Positions 51,253-59,366 of a stretch of 64,000 bases of DNA are shown here, piece by piece (within the stretch, counting starts at the first letter, position 1; every line of letters starts with the position of its first letter). The notes under the pieces are model-generated. The model searched no databases. It was not told where the DNA came from and worked only from the letters and a program-made list of their open reading frames with translations. A program made the position numbers and the translations under genes. The DNA comes from JAHITU01 sp964486155 (GTDB lineage: Bacteria; Patescibacteriota; Minisyncoccia; Phycocordibacterales; UBA12079), in assembly GCA_964486155.1 (NCBI GenBank), contig CAZAKQ010000001.1, positions 1-64,000 on the forward strand, given 5' to 3'.

Positions 51253-51609
51253 TTAAATTAACTCAATTTGTGCCATAGGACTTCCATCTCCATCTCTAGG
51301 TGTTAATTTTGTAATACGTGTATAACCTCCGTTTCTTTTCTGATATTTTTTAGCCAAATCTGTTGTTAATTTTTTGATTATATCTAAATTCGTACTTCCT
51401 AATCTAGCCTTCAATAATCTTTTAGTAAAAATAGAATCTTTTTTTCCTCTTGTTATTAACTTTTCTACGAAAGGCCGAAGGGCTTTAGCCTTAGCTTCAG
51501 TAGTTTTTATACTTTCTTTATCTATAAGAGAAATCGCTAAAGACCGCAAAAGTGCTTTTCTTTGTTTCCTTACTCTCCCAAATTTTTTATTTGAATTATG
51601 ATGTCTCAT
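51253..51609 (-). CDS. rplQ: Ribosomal protein bL17
   Basis: bL17 lies near the exit tunnel. I start at ATG 51609 (MRHHNSNKKFGRVRKQRKALLRSL), the family start. An in-frame ATG 30 nt upstream adds only non-family residues. Length is 118 aa. GGYTRITKLTPRDGDGSPMAQIEL closes the protein as expected. It follows rpoA, the standard order, but with a 363-nt gap filled by element E7 and a long-range stem. Confidence 0.96.
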   Translation of the reverse strand: MRHHNSNKKFGRVRKQRKALLRSLAISLIDKESIKTTEAKAKALRPFVEKLITRGKKDSIFTKRLLKARLGSTNLDIIKKLTTDLAKKYQKRNGGYTRITKLTPRDGDGSPMAQIELI

Positions 51610-51683
51610 TATAGATTTTCTTAATGAATTTTTGAGCAAAGCGAGAAAGATTCATTCCTGCCTGCCGGCAGGTTAGAAAATCT

Positions 51684-51783
51684 TAACCCCTCACCCATGA
51701 AAGTGTTGTCCTAATCAATATTAAGATAAAACTTTCAATTCTTATTATTTTTTTAATAACTCTTTTCTACTGGGTGAGTGGGT
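51684..51783. repeat. Long-range inverted repeat R1 (rpoA-rplQ spacer)
   Basis: Arms ACCCCTCACCCA and TGGGTGAGTGGGT enclose about 75 AT-rich bases. AGAAAATCTTAACCCCTCAC at the left end is shared with R2 and R3. Confidence 0.6.
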
Positions 51784-51879
51784 AATTTTACTCTCACTCA
51801 GAAATGATTATATAGATTTAATTTATATAATCAACCTTTTTTATATTCTCGTTAATTTTCTGACTGTTTCATTGAAATA

Positions 51880-51967
51880 ATTAGGGGTCGCACCTCGGTT
51901 ATCTTAACTTCTAAATTTCTACCTAAAGATTACAATTTATTTTAATTAAGAGGAACGACTCCTAATT
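51880..51967. repeat. Composite element E7 after rpoA
   Basis: TTAGGGGTCGCACCTCGG opens it and TTAAGAGGAACGACTCCTAA closes it. The internal CTAAAGATTACAATTTATTT matches E6 (CTAAAGATTATATTTATC). Confidence 0.65.
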
Positions 51968-51972
51968 ATTTC

Positions 51973-52950
51973 CTATCCTTGTTTCAATATCACTCCAAAA
52001 TCACTTAAAGCTCTTTTAATTTCCTGAATTCCTTTAGCCCCTAAGCCTTCCAATGATAACAAATCATCTTCAGTTTTTTTAACTAAACCTCCTACTGTTC
52101 TGATACTAGCTCCGTCTAAAGCATTAGCCGTTCTTAAAGACAAATTCAAAGTATCTACCCGAGTTTTCAAAAAATCGGTATCTATTTCTTTTTCCTCCTC
52201 TTTTTCATCTTTTTCTTCAACTTGCTTTTTTTCTTCTTCTGAAATTTCTATGCCTTCTTCTTCAAATCCTACTATCGCTGATAATTGTTTAATCATTATA
52301 GTAATAGAATTTTCTAATGCTTCTTGAGGTAAAATAGTTCCATCAGTCTCTATGAAAATTAAAAGTTTATTGAAATCAGTTCTATCACCCACTCGCATAT
52401 TTTCAACTTCATAACTCACTCTTCGAATAGGAGTAAAAGAAGCATCTAATATAATCATTCCTATTTTTGTTCTTTCTTCCGCCTGAGCTTCTTTACTGAT
52501 ATAACCCAACCCTTTCTTTACAGTAATTTTCATATCCAACACACTTTTAGCACTTGTTAAAGTCGCTATTTCTAAATCAGGATTCATTATTTCAACTTGT
52601 CCATTTTTATCTATATCTCCAGCAGTTATAGTTTTTACTCCTTTTACTTTTAAGGTAAGAACTTGGGGCTCATCAGTTAAAAGTTTAATTCTTAGTTTTT
52701 TAAGATTTAATAATATTCTTATTACATCTTCTTTTACTCCGGTCATTGTTGAAAATTCATGACTCACCCCATCTATTTCTACTGAAGTAACTGCGGTTCC
52801 CGGCAGAGAAGACAAAATAATTCTTCGTAAAGAGTTTCCTAAAGTGTGTCCATACCCTGGATATAAACCATCTATTTGATAAAGACCTTTAAAACCCTCG
52901 TCTTTAACGATTTTAGGTTTTGATGGTAATAAAATATTATATTCAGACAT
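51973..52950 (-). CDS. rpoA: RNA polymerase alpha subunit
   Basis: The alpha dimer nucleates RNA polymerase assembly. The N-terminal domain contains GYGHTLGNSLRRIILSSLPGTAV (about 32-54) and YEVENMRVGDRTDFNKLLIFIETDG. An acidic linker (about 232-250) leads to the C-terminal helix-hairpin-helix domain (LSLRTANALDGASIRTVGGLV...LEGLGAKGIQEI), which contacts UP elements and regulators. Length 325 aa is typical. It follows rpsD. Repeats of GACTTTATAGACTTT type lie in its leader. Confidence 0.97.
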   Translation of the reverse strand: MSEYNILLPSKPKIVKDEGFKGLYQIDGLYPGYGHTLGNSLRRIILSSLPGTAVTSVEIDGVSHEFSTMTGVKEDVIRILLNLKKLRIKLLTDEPQVLTLKVKGVKTITAGDIDKNGQVEIMNPDLEIATLTSAKSVLDMKITVKKGLGYISKEAQAEERTKIGMIILDASFTPIRRVSYEVENMRVGDRTDFNKLLIFIETDGTILPQEALENSITIMIKQLSAIVGFEEEGIEISEEEKKQVEEKDEKEEEKEIDTDFLKTRVDTLNLSLRTANALDGASIRTVGGLVKKTEDDLLSLEGLGAKGIQEIKRALSDFGVILKQG

Positions 52951-52963
52951 AGATTAGTTATTT

Positions 52964-53052
52964 AAAAGTCTATAAAGTCGAAAGTCTTTTTTATAAAAAT
53001 CGCTCTGCAATTTTACTTTATGGACTTTATGGACCTTATGGACTTTTGACTT
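52964..53052. repeat. Inverted GACTTTATGGACTTT repeats upstream of rpoA
   Basis: AAGTCTATAAAGTCGAAAGT on one side and ACTTTATGGACTTTATGGAC on the other flank a degenerate AAAATCGCTCTGCAATTTT hairpin. Related tandem units precede rnr (17053-17080), the gene at 32114, rnj and rpsI. Confidence 0.6.
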
Positions 53053-53123
53053 ATTTATTTAATAATTAAAAGTTTAGCAAATAATACATCATTTTATGGT
53101 TTTTTGCAAATAAAGTTTTTTAT

Positions 53124-53735
53124 TTAACGACCATAAAATTCTAAGATCATTTTAAAATCAAATAATTCTTGATTTTCTAGTTTGGGTTCTGAAATAATTG
53201 TTCCTTCTTTCTTTTTTATGTCAAAATTCAACCAATCAAAAGAAACGGCTTTTTTAATTTTTTCTTGTAATCCAGCAAAAATTACCTTTTCCTGACTCTG
53301 TTTTCTTATTTGAATTTTATCTCCTACTCTAGTTTTATGCGAAGCTATTGAAATTCTTTTCCCATTTACAAAAATATGACCGTGAGAAACCATTTGTCTT
53401 GCCATAGCTCTAGTAGGAGCTAATCCTAAACGATAGACTATATTATCTAACCTCATCTCTAATCTATTATATAAATGATCTGCTGGATTTTTAGTTTTTT
53501 GAGACATAGCTTCTTTAACATATCGAGATAATTGCTTTTCTCTTATGCCATAGGCAAATCTTAATTTTTGTTTTTCAATCAATTGCAAACCATACTGAGA
53601 AAGAATTTTTCTTCTCTTGAGTCTTTTGTTTCCTAATTTTTTAGTTTCAGACAGAGTGTATTTTTGAGTTTGAGTTTTTTCAAAAATACTTGCTCCTAGT
53701 CTTCTACATAATTTATATTTTGTTTTTATTATCAT
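53124..53735 (-). CDS. rpsD: Ribosomal protein uS4
   Basis: uS4 nucleates 30S body assembly. The S4 RNA-binding domain MEMRLDNIVYRLGLAPTRAMARQMVSHGHIFVNGKRI (read as RLEMRLDNIVY...) is clear from about residue 92. CRRLGASIFEKTQ and KRRKILSQYGLQLIEKQKLRFAYGIREKQL precede it. The N-terminal zinc cysteine cluster seen in some homologues is absent. Length is 203 aa. It lies between rpsK and rpoA, the standard order, with structured element R2 in its leader. The start at 53735 (MIIKTKYKLCRRLG) fits the family. Confidence 0.96.
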   Translation of the reverse strand: MIIKTKYKLCRRLGASIFEKTQTQKYTLSETKKLGNKRLKRRKILSQYGLQLIEKQKLRFAYGIREKQLSRYVKEAMSQKTKNPADHLYNRLEMRLDNIVYRLGLAPTRAMARQMVSHGHIFVNGKRISIASHKTRVGDKIQIRKQSQEKVIFAGLQEKIKKAVSFDWLNFDIKKKEGTIISEPKLENQELFDFKMILEFYGR

Positions 53736-53793
53736 TTTAGTTTTTCTTAATATGTATTAAGCGAAGCGATAAGAAATATTTTAGAAAATCTTA

Positions 53794-53888
53794 ACCCAGC
53801 ACTTTGAAAATTATTTTTTATTGTTTTTTCTTATTATTTTTAAACATTTTTATCTTTTACTTCATACTCTAATCACAAAGTGCTGGGT
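53794..53888. repeat. Long-range inverted repeat R2 (rpsK-rpsD spacer)
   Basis: ACCCAGCACTTTG and its exact mirror CAAAGTGCTGGGT (13 bp) enclose about 69 bases of almost pure A and T. GAAAATCTTAACCC at the left edge is shared with R1. Confidence 0.75.
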
Positions 53889-53921
53889 ATGAAAAATATA
53901 GTCGTTTCACTCCTTATTTTA

Positions 53922-54365
53922 CTATACTCTTCTTGGTTTCTTTGGTCTACAACCATTATGAGGTATTGGCGTCATATCTTTGATAGACTCAATATGAATT
54001 CCTCTAGATATAAAACCTCTTATAGAAGATTCTCGACCCATTCCTACTCCTTTTACAATAACTTTTACATTTTTTACTCCTAAAGATTTCGCCATATCTC
54101 CTATTAATTCTCCAATTTTTGCGGCAGCAAACGGAGTTCCTTTTTTAGCTCCTTTAAAACCCAAGGCCCCACTTGACGAAGTACATACCAAATTTCCATC
54201 TAAATCAGTCAAAGAAACCATAGTATTATTATAAGTAGAACAAACATGCAAAATTCCTAAATCCATTTTCTTTTTTGAACCACGACTCAAAAAGCGTGAA
54301 CGTAATGCACTGTTTTTTGATCCTCCTGATTTTCCTGTCTTTTTTATAATTCTTTTTTTACCCAT
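53922..54365 (-). CDS. rpsK: Ribosomal protein uS11
   Basis: uS11 forms part of the 30S platform. GILHVCSTYNNTMVSLTDLDGN and the ending IESIKDMTPIPHNGCRPKKPRRV are diagnostic. A basic lead of about 35 residues (MGKKRIIKKTGKSGG...) makes it 147 aa, slightly longer than usual. It lies between rpsM and rpsD, in canonical order. Both flanks hold long-range inverted repeats. Confidence 0.97.
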   Translation of the reverse strand: MGKKRIIKKTGKSGGSKNSALRSRFLSRGSKKKMDLGILHVCSTYNNTMVSLTDLDGNLVCTSSSGALGFKGAKKGTPFAAAKIGELIGDMAKSLGVKNVKVIVKGVGMGRESSIRGFISRGIHIESIKDMTPIPHNGCRPKKPRRV

Positions 54366-54425
54366 ACTAGATTATCTTAATTAATTTTTGAGCAAAGCGA
54401 GAAAGATTCATTAAGAGAATCTTAA

Positions 54426-54559
54426 CTCCTCACCCAGAAAGGTCTCTTATAAATTAAAATTTATATAGAACTTTCGTTTTTTTATTATCTTTTAAATTAC
54501 ACTATCCTCTCCTTTTAAGTTATTGACAATAGTCAATAAAACCTTTCTGGGTGAGGGGT
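54426..54559. repeat. Long-range inverted repeat R3 (rpsM-rpsK spacer)
   Basis: CTCACCCAGAAAGGT and ACCTTTCTGGGTGAG (15 bp perfect) enclose about 98 AT-rich bases. Beyond the right arm, TTATTTCAC and GTGAAATAA flank a second stem, TGAATTTAGG with CCCTAAATTCA (54560-54621), again one palindrome inside another. Confidence 0.75.
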
Positions 54560-54623
54560 CTTATTTCACAAGCCGTGAATTTAGGATTGAATAAATTCAA
54601 CCCTAAATTCAAGGGTGAAATAA

Positions 54624-55001
54624 TTATTTTTTATCTCCTTTTATTTTACCTGAACCCATAGTTTTTTTCTTTCCTCTTAAAGTTCTCGCATTTGTTCTAG
54701 TTCTTTGTCCTCGACAAGGCAAATTTCTAGAGTGTCTTGCTCCTCTATATGTTTTTATATCTATCAATCTTTTAATATTACCACTGATTTCTCTCTTAAG
54801 ATTCCCCTCTAATTTATATTCTTCTACTATTTTTCTTATTTTATTTTCTTCATCTGAAGATAAATCTTTTGGTTTTTTCCCATAATCTATCTTTGCCTCA
54901 TCTAATATAGTATGTGCCAAAGATCTTCCAATGCCAAACAAAACCGTTAATCCGATTTCTAATCTCTTTTCTTCTGGTATTGTAATTCCTGATATTCTCA
55001 T
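54624..55001 (-). CDS. rpsM: Ribosomal protein uS13
   Basis: uS13 bridges the subunits at the 30S head. MRISGITIPEEKRLEIGLTVLFGIGRSLA starts the family, and RGARHSRNLPCRGQRTRTNARTLRGKKK is the signature C-terminal part. Length 125 aa is normal. It follows rpmJ after a 140-nt spacer with a CAGCTGGCGG palindrome, and precedes rpsK. Confidence 0.97.
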   Translation of the reverse strand: MRISGITIPEEKRLEIGLTVLFGIGRSLAHTILDEAKIDYGKKPKDLSSDEENKIRKIVEEYKLEGNLKREISGNIKRLIDIKTYRGARHSRNLPCRGQRTRTNARTLRGKKKTMGSGKIKGDKK

Positions 55002-55141
55002 ATATTTAGGTTATTAGGTATCTGCCAGCTGGCGGAAGGTTTTTAGCTAGTTAGGAGAAAAATCACTTTGTGATTTTTCTTCATTTATTTAAAATTTATA
55101 ATTTATAATTTTTAATTTGAAATATTTTGAAAAAATATTTC

Positions 55142-55255
55142 TTAACGTTGTCTTTGTTTATGTCTAGGGTTTTCACAAATAACACAAACCCGTCCTTTTC
55201 TTCGAACAGACTTACATTTTACACATATTTTTTTAACTGATGATTTTATTTTCAT
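55142..55255 (-). CDS. rpmJ: Ribosomal protein bL36
   Basis: This 37-aa protein starts MKIKSSVKKICVKCKSVRRK and ends with ENPRHKQRQR. The zinc ligands CVKC and CVIC followed by a histidine (RHK) are the bL36 signature, and the length is exactly typical. The start is ATG 55255 and the stop TAA 55144-55142. It lies between infA (24 nt upstream) and rpsM, as in most bacteria. Although very short, its identity is clear from the C-C-C-H ribbon and context. Confidence 0.94.
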   Translation of the reverse strand: MKIKSSVKKICVKCKSVRRKGRVCVICENPRHKQRQR

Positions 55256-55279
55256 ACTAGATTATCTTAATTAATAGTG

Positions 55280-55510
55280 TTATTTTAATCTCTGAACAAT
55301 TCTTCCTCTACCCCCGTAAGGATCTACTTGTATCTTTACTCTGTCTCCTACTAAAACCTTTATTCTATGAATTCTCATTTTACCTGATAAGTAAACTAAA
55401 TCTACTCTCGTTTCATCAGTTTCTTTATCTTTTATTTCAACATTAAAAAGAGTATTAGGCAAAGCCTCAACTATAACGCCTTCTATAAATTGTTTTTCTT
55501 CGTTTGTCAT
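55280..55510 (-). CDS. infA: Translation initiation factor IF-1
   Basis: IF-1 occupies the ribosomal A site during initiation. The 76-aa OB-fold protein shows GVIVEALPNTLFNVEI, LSGKMRIHRIKVLVGDRVKIQVDPY and the ending RGRIVQRLK, all characteristic. It heads the infA-rpmJ-rpsM-rpsK-rpsD-rpoA-rplQ run. The usual upstream partners secY, adk and map are absent: a membrane protein gene on the same strand lies there instead. Confidence 0.96.
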   Translation of the reverse strand: MTNEEKQFIEGVIVEALPNTLFNVEIKDKETDETRVDLVYLSGKMRIHRIKVLVGDRVKIQVDPYGGRGRIVQRLK

Positions 55511-55683
55511 TGTTTGAATAAACTTGTTTCAAAAGATACAACGAGAACCATTTTAACAAAAACCTTCTTATTTATCAAGTGTTTTTATGGAAATTTTTAA
55601 ATACTAAACTTAAGTTAAAATAACACCTGTTATTTTAACTTATAATTATTTAATTATTGTAACATCTATATTTTTACCTTATA

Positions 55684-56949
55684 TTACTCACTATCTTGTA
55701 GAACCTTAACTATTTCTATTTTACTTGTACTTCTAGGGAAAGAGGTTTTCCAAAACGGTTTAATTATAACTTCAGCAGAATCTATACTTGGATATTTAGA
55801 TAATATCTCAGTAGTGCTATCTTTAGGTTTCCCTACGAAATCATTTTTTAACATTTCTTCTGCAAAAATCCATTCAAAATTACACTTACCTATCAACGAA
55901 AAAACAAATCTTCCTTCTTCCCAAGGATTAACATCTACTTTATTTTTTATTTCAAAACTTAAATTTTCTAAGTTAGAAATTATTAAATCAGTACCATCAT
56001 AATTATCAATAACATTTTCAGCTACATATTTACTCAAATTACCTTTATTAAAAATAATTGCATAAACAGTAGCTTTTTCCTCTACTCCTATTCCATTTTC
56101 AATATCTTTAATTCCTATAAACTCAGCCTCTGAAAAAATAGCATCTTCATACAAAACAAATCCTTCAGGTACTTGAGTCTTAACTTCTTCTATTAATTTA
56201 GCAATTAATTCTATACTTAATTGAGTTTGTATGCTTTTAATATCTTCATCTGAAGCAATTTTTTTAATTCCTTCAAAACCACCTTTCATAGCCGTTTTAG
56301 ATCTAGCATAAAAACTATTAAATCTCTCTGTTCCTTCAAAACCTGGAATAGTAAAGTCCTTTAATCCTATATTATATTTTTCACCTGGTTGATCAGCATA
56401 AACCGTTACTTCTAAACTTCCAGGAATCGTTTTCCCAGAAGAATCTTTTTTTTGTCCAGGAACAACAACTGAATTTTGGATTCGGTAAATCAAACCTTCT
56501 GGAGTTTCAAATCTAGTATTTTTTATCAATCTTTGACTTTTAGATCCATAATCATTAAAAATAATGATTTCTCCTCGGGCTTTTTCCATTACTTGTTCTT
56601 CTCCTATTGCTTCTACTTCTTTCACTTCTGTTTTATCCAACATTATTATATCAAAAGGAACTCCGCCAGTTTCGTTGTCAGATACTGCAATAAAACTAGA
56701 GTCAGTTCTTTGTTCTAATTGTCTAGGTACAATATTAACAATCACACTAGAAGCAGTAAAAGAAATAAACAAAGCTATCACAATAACAATTAATAATATA
56801 GCCATAATCATCTTCTTGAAAAAAGAAGAAGACTTTTTGATATTTGTTTTATTTGATCTAGACGTTTTTTTTCTACTCTTTCCATTGGGTACAGGAATAT
56901 CATGAATAGACCTTTTAGGAGGAGTTACATCTTGTAGTTTTTTAATCAT
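55684..56949 (-). CDS. Membrane-anchored protein with baseplate J-like segment
   Basis: A 421-aa protein with a basic, probably cytoplasmic N-terminus (1-46), one membrane helix (about 47-67) and a large external domain. The segment GEIIIFNDYGSKSQRLIKNT (about 123-142) followed by RFETPEGLIYR and VVVPG resembles the baseplate J-like fold known from phage tails and from conserved membrane proteins of this bacterial group. Function is unknown; a role in cell-surface structure is an inference. The gene lies between alaS and infA on the same strand. A phage origin is unlikely because no other tail gene is near. Confidence 0.6.
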   Translation of the reverse strand: MIKKLQDVTPPKRSIHDIPVPNGKSRKKTSRSNKTNIKKSSSFFKKMIMAILLIVIVIALFISFTASSVIVNIVPRQLEQRTDSSFIAVSDNETGGVPFDIIMLDKTEVKEVEAIGEEQVMEKARGEIIIFNDYGSKSQRLIKNTRFETPEGLIYRIQNSVVVPGQKKDSSGKTIPGSLEVTVYADQPGEKYNIGLKDFTIPGFEGTERFNSFYARSKTAMKGGFEGIKKIASDEDIKSIQTQLSIELIAKLIEEVKTQVPEGFVLYEDAIFSEAEFIGIKDIENGIGVEEKATVYAIIFNKGNLSKYVAENVIDNYDGTDLIISNLENLSFEIKNKVDVNPWEEGRFVFSLIGKCNFEWIFAEEMLKNDFVGKPKDSTTEILSKYPSIDSAEVIIKPFWKTSFPRSTSKIEIVKVLQDSE

Positions 56950-57117
56950 AGTTTTGTTTGTTAGTTAGTTAGGAAATTAGATAGTTAGGTTGTTAGAGAA
57001 AAATCGCTCTGCGATTTTTCTTCTTAAACCTGTCTACCAATAAGCAAATCTTAAATCCTAAACCTAATTTAATAATTGTTTTATATCTTTATTTTACCAC
57101 GAAATTTAAAAAAACAA

Positions 57118-57217
57118 ACACCTCAACCGGTTGAGGTGTTTGTTTCTTAAAAAATTCATTCATTAAGCAATTTATACACGCCAAGAAGTCTGTCCTCCGA
57201 TGAGGATGGGTCAAACT
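57118..57217. repeat. Intact AACACCTC palindrome and degenerate element E8
   Basis: AACACCTCAACCGGTTGAGG and following GTGTT (57118-57142) match 17002-17029. At about 57163-57217 the sequence TTAAGCAATTTATACACGCC, AAGAAGT and TCAAACTTCG matches the right half of E4. A hairpin TCCTCCGATGAGGA is inserted within the terminal palindrome. Confidence 0.6.
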
Positions 57218-57291
57218 TCGAAAACTCAAAAATTTTCCTGAACCTGCCTGCCGACAGGCAGAAATGACGAAGAAATGTACTAAATTTGAAA

Positions 57292-59133
57292 CTATTTTTC
57301 AAAAATAGCTTTAATTCGTCGCACTCCAGCACTAGAACTTTTTTCTTTGATAATTTTAAATTTACCTAATTCGCCAGTATTTTTAACATGAGGTCCTGAG
57401 CAAATTTCATAACTAAAATCTCCAATTTTATAAACCTTAATTTTGTCTCCATATTTTGAATCAAATATTCCAGAAGCTCCTTTTTCTTTAGCCTCATCAA
57501 CAGTCATCTCATCACAATCAATCGAAATTTTTTGTTCTATTACTTTATTCACCAATCTTTCAACTTCCTCTTTTTGTTCATTTGTCATTTTTTCTCCCCA
57601 AGAAAAATCAAATCTTAATCTTTCGGCTGTAATATTAGAACCTCGTTGAATTACTTCAGGACTTAAAACTTTTTGTAAAGCGGCTAGAAGTAAATGAGCA
57701 GCTGTATGCAAACGAGTAGTTTCTTCAGAATTGTCAGCTAATCCTGATTTAAATTTTCCAACAGAAGCTGTTCTGGAAAGCTCTTGATGTTTTTTCATTT
57801 TTTCCTCAAATTCTTGTATATTTATTTCAATTCCTTTTTCTTTAGCTAATTCTTGAGTCATTTCTATCGGAAAACCATAAGTAGTAAACAAAACAAAAGG
57901 ATCTGTTCCTTTTTCTAATTCTTTCAAGCCTTTTTCTAAAGTTTTAAAAAACTGAATTTCTTCTTTATCTAATTGGTCAAGAATAAAGTCTTTATTTCTT
58001 TCTAATTCTGGATAAATCTCTTTATAATCTTCAATTACAATTTGAGCTATTTCTTTTAACCAAAGTTCTTGAGTAATTCCTAATTGTTTTCCATAACGAA
58101 TAGCTCTTCTAATTAAACGACGAACAATATAGCCTTGATCTGTATTTGAAGGCGTTACCCCTTTATCATCTCCTATAATAAAAGTAGCTCCTCTTAAATG
58201 ATCTAAAATAACTCTAAATGAATAAGTTTCATCTTCACTCTCTCCATATTTTTTTCCTGTCATTTCTTCTAACTTATTTCTCATTCCTTCAAATAAATCA
58301 CTCATAAAAACATCAGGATTATCTAAAATAGCCACAGCTAATCTTTCTAAACCTCCTCCAAAATCAATATTTTTATTTTCCAGTTCTTCAAAACCATTTT
58401 CTGTTCTTATATATGACATAAAAACGTTATTACCAATCTCTAAAAATCTTCCGCAATCACAAGCTGGATGACATAGCTGGTCTTTATAAGGTGAATTTTC
58501 GTGAATTTTTAAATCAGCTCCAAAATCCCAAAACATTTCAGAATCAGGTCCTCCAGGTTCTCCGACTGGCATATTCTGTGGAATTCCCGAACGGGACCAC
58601 CAATTTTCTTTTGCATCATAATAAAAGATTCTACCATCTTGCATTCCATTTATTTCTGCCATATCTACGGCTTTTGCATTTATACCTACAGATTTAAATC
58701 TTTCTTGCCATAATTTAACAGCTTCATCATCCTTAGGGATACCTATACTTTCATCTCCTCGAAATACTGACGTATAAATCCTATTTGGATCTAAACCTAA
58801 TTCTTTAGTTAAAAATTCAAAAATCCATTCAATTTGTTCTTTTTTAAAATAATCTCCTAAAGACCAATTTCCCAACATTTCAAAAAAAGTTGTATGTCTA
58901 TTATCTCCCACATCTTCTATATCAGGAGCCCTAAAAGATTTTTGAGAATCAACAATCCTTGTTCCTTCTGGATGTTTTTCTCCTAGTAAATAAGGAAGCA
59001 TTGGTTGCATTCCTGAACCAGTAAATAAAGTAGTTGGATCATTATCAGGCATAATAGATGCGCTAGGAATAATAGAATGTCCTTTTGATTTAAAAAAATC
59101 TAAATATTTTTTACGTAATATACTTGCTTTCAT
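57292..59133 (-). CDS. alaS: Alanyl-tRNA synthetase, without the C-terminal C-Ala domain
   Basis: AlaRS charges tRNA-Ala and removes mischarged Ser or Gly. The class II core (FFKSKGHSIIPSASIMPDNDPTTLFTGSGMQP, GGGLERLAVAI) and the editing domain with HTAAHLLLAAL and CSGPHV zinc ligands are present. The protein stops at 613 aa, just after the editing domain, against about 870 aa in E. coli. The coiled-coil and C-Ala domains are therefore missing. Truncation does not come from a frameshift: the stop is followed by ordinary intergenic sequence with palindromes. Short AlaRS forms are known in reduced genomes. Confidence 0.95.
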   Translation of the reverse strand: MKASILRKKYLDFFKSKGHSIIPSASIMPDNDPTTLFTGSGMQPMLPYLLGEKHPEGTRIVDSQKSFRAPDIEDVGDNRHTTFFEMLGNWSLGDYFKKEQIEWIFEFLTKELGLDPNRIYTSVFRGDESIGIPKDDEAVKLWQERFKSVGINAKAVDMAEINGMQDGRIFYYDAKENWWSRSGIPQNMPVGEPGGPDSEMFWDFGADLKIHENSPYKDQLCHPACDCGRFLEIGNNVFMSYIRTENGFEELENKNIDFGGGLERLAVAILDNPDVFMSDLFEGMRNKLEEMTGKKYGESEDETYSFRVILDHLRGATFIIGDDKGVTPSNTDQGYIVRRLIRRAIRYGKQLGITQELWLKEIAQIVIEDYKEIYPELERNKDFILDQLDKEEIQFFKTLEKGLKELEKGTDPFVLFTTYGFPIEMTQELAKEKGIEINIQEFEEKMKKHQELSRTASVGKFKSGLADNSEETTRLHTAAHLLLAALQKVLSPEVIQRGSNITAERLRFDFSWGEKMTNEQKEEVERLVNKVIEQKISIDCDEMTVDEAKEKGASGIFDSKYGDKIKVYKIGDFSYEICSGPHVKNTGELGKFKIIKEKSSSAGVRRIKAIFEK

Positions 59134-59156
59134 TTTAATTTTTGGTTAATTGCATA

Positions 59157-59196
59157 ATTTGGAGGTTCAACCTCCTACTTGGAGGTTGAACCTCCA
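59157..59196. repeat. Paired GGAGGTTCAACCTCC palindromes upstream of alaS
   Basis: GGAGGTTCAACCTCC and GGAGGTTGAACCTCC stand 4 bp apart. Each is a palindrome and together they form an inverted repeat, like the ends of a composite element without its core. A GGGTCGCAGAGGCGACCC hairpin follows at about 59220. Confidence 0.7.
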
Positions 59197-59316
59197 AATT
59201 TCAAAATTCATCATTTCATAGGGTCGCAGAGGCGACCCTTATGGCAATAGCTATTTTTATGTTTGTTATTTTTAATTTCATTAAAAAATATTATACATAA
59301 AAAATATAAAAAAATA

Positions 59317-59350
59317 AACGGCCCAACAAAAAAATAGTTGAGCCGATAAA
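59317..59350 (-). terminator. Terminator of the 69-aa gene
   Basis: On the minus strand CGGCTCAACT and GTTGGGCCG pair across ATTTTTTT and are followed by TTTATTTTTTT. Confidence 0.7.
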
Positions 59351-59366
59351 AAACAAAAATAAAAAA

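Larger units (their letters stand above)
51610..51972. other. Structured intergenic region between rpoA and rplQ
   Basis: No gene is visible. It holds a CCTGCCTGCCGGCAGG palindrome (51656-51673), a long-range stem ACCCCTCACCCA with TGGGTGAGTGGGT (51684-51783), AT-rich sequence, and composite element E7 (51880-51967). Both structures would be part of an rpoA-rplQ transcript. Confidence 0.65.

Noticed and set aside
55684..56949. Phage baseplate gene as sign of a prophage
   Set aside because: The resemblance is limited to one segment, the protein has a membrane anchor, and all neighbours are housekeeping genes.
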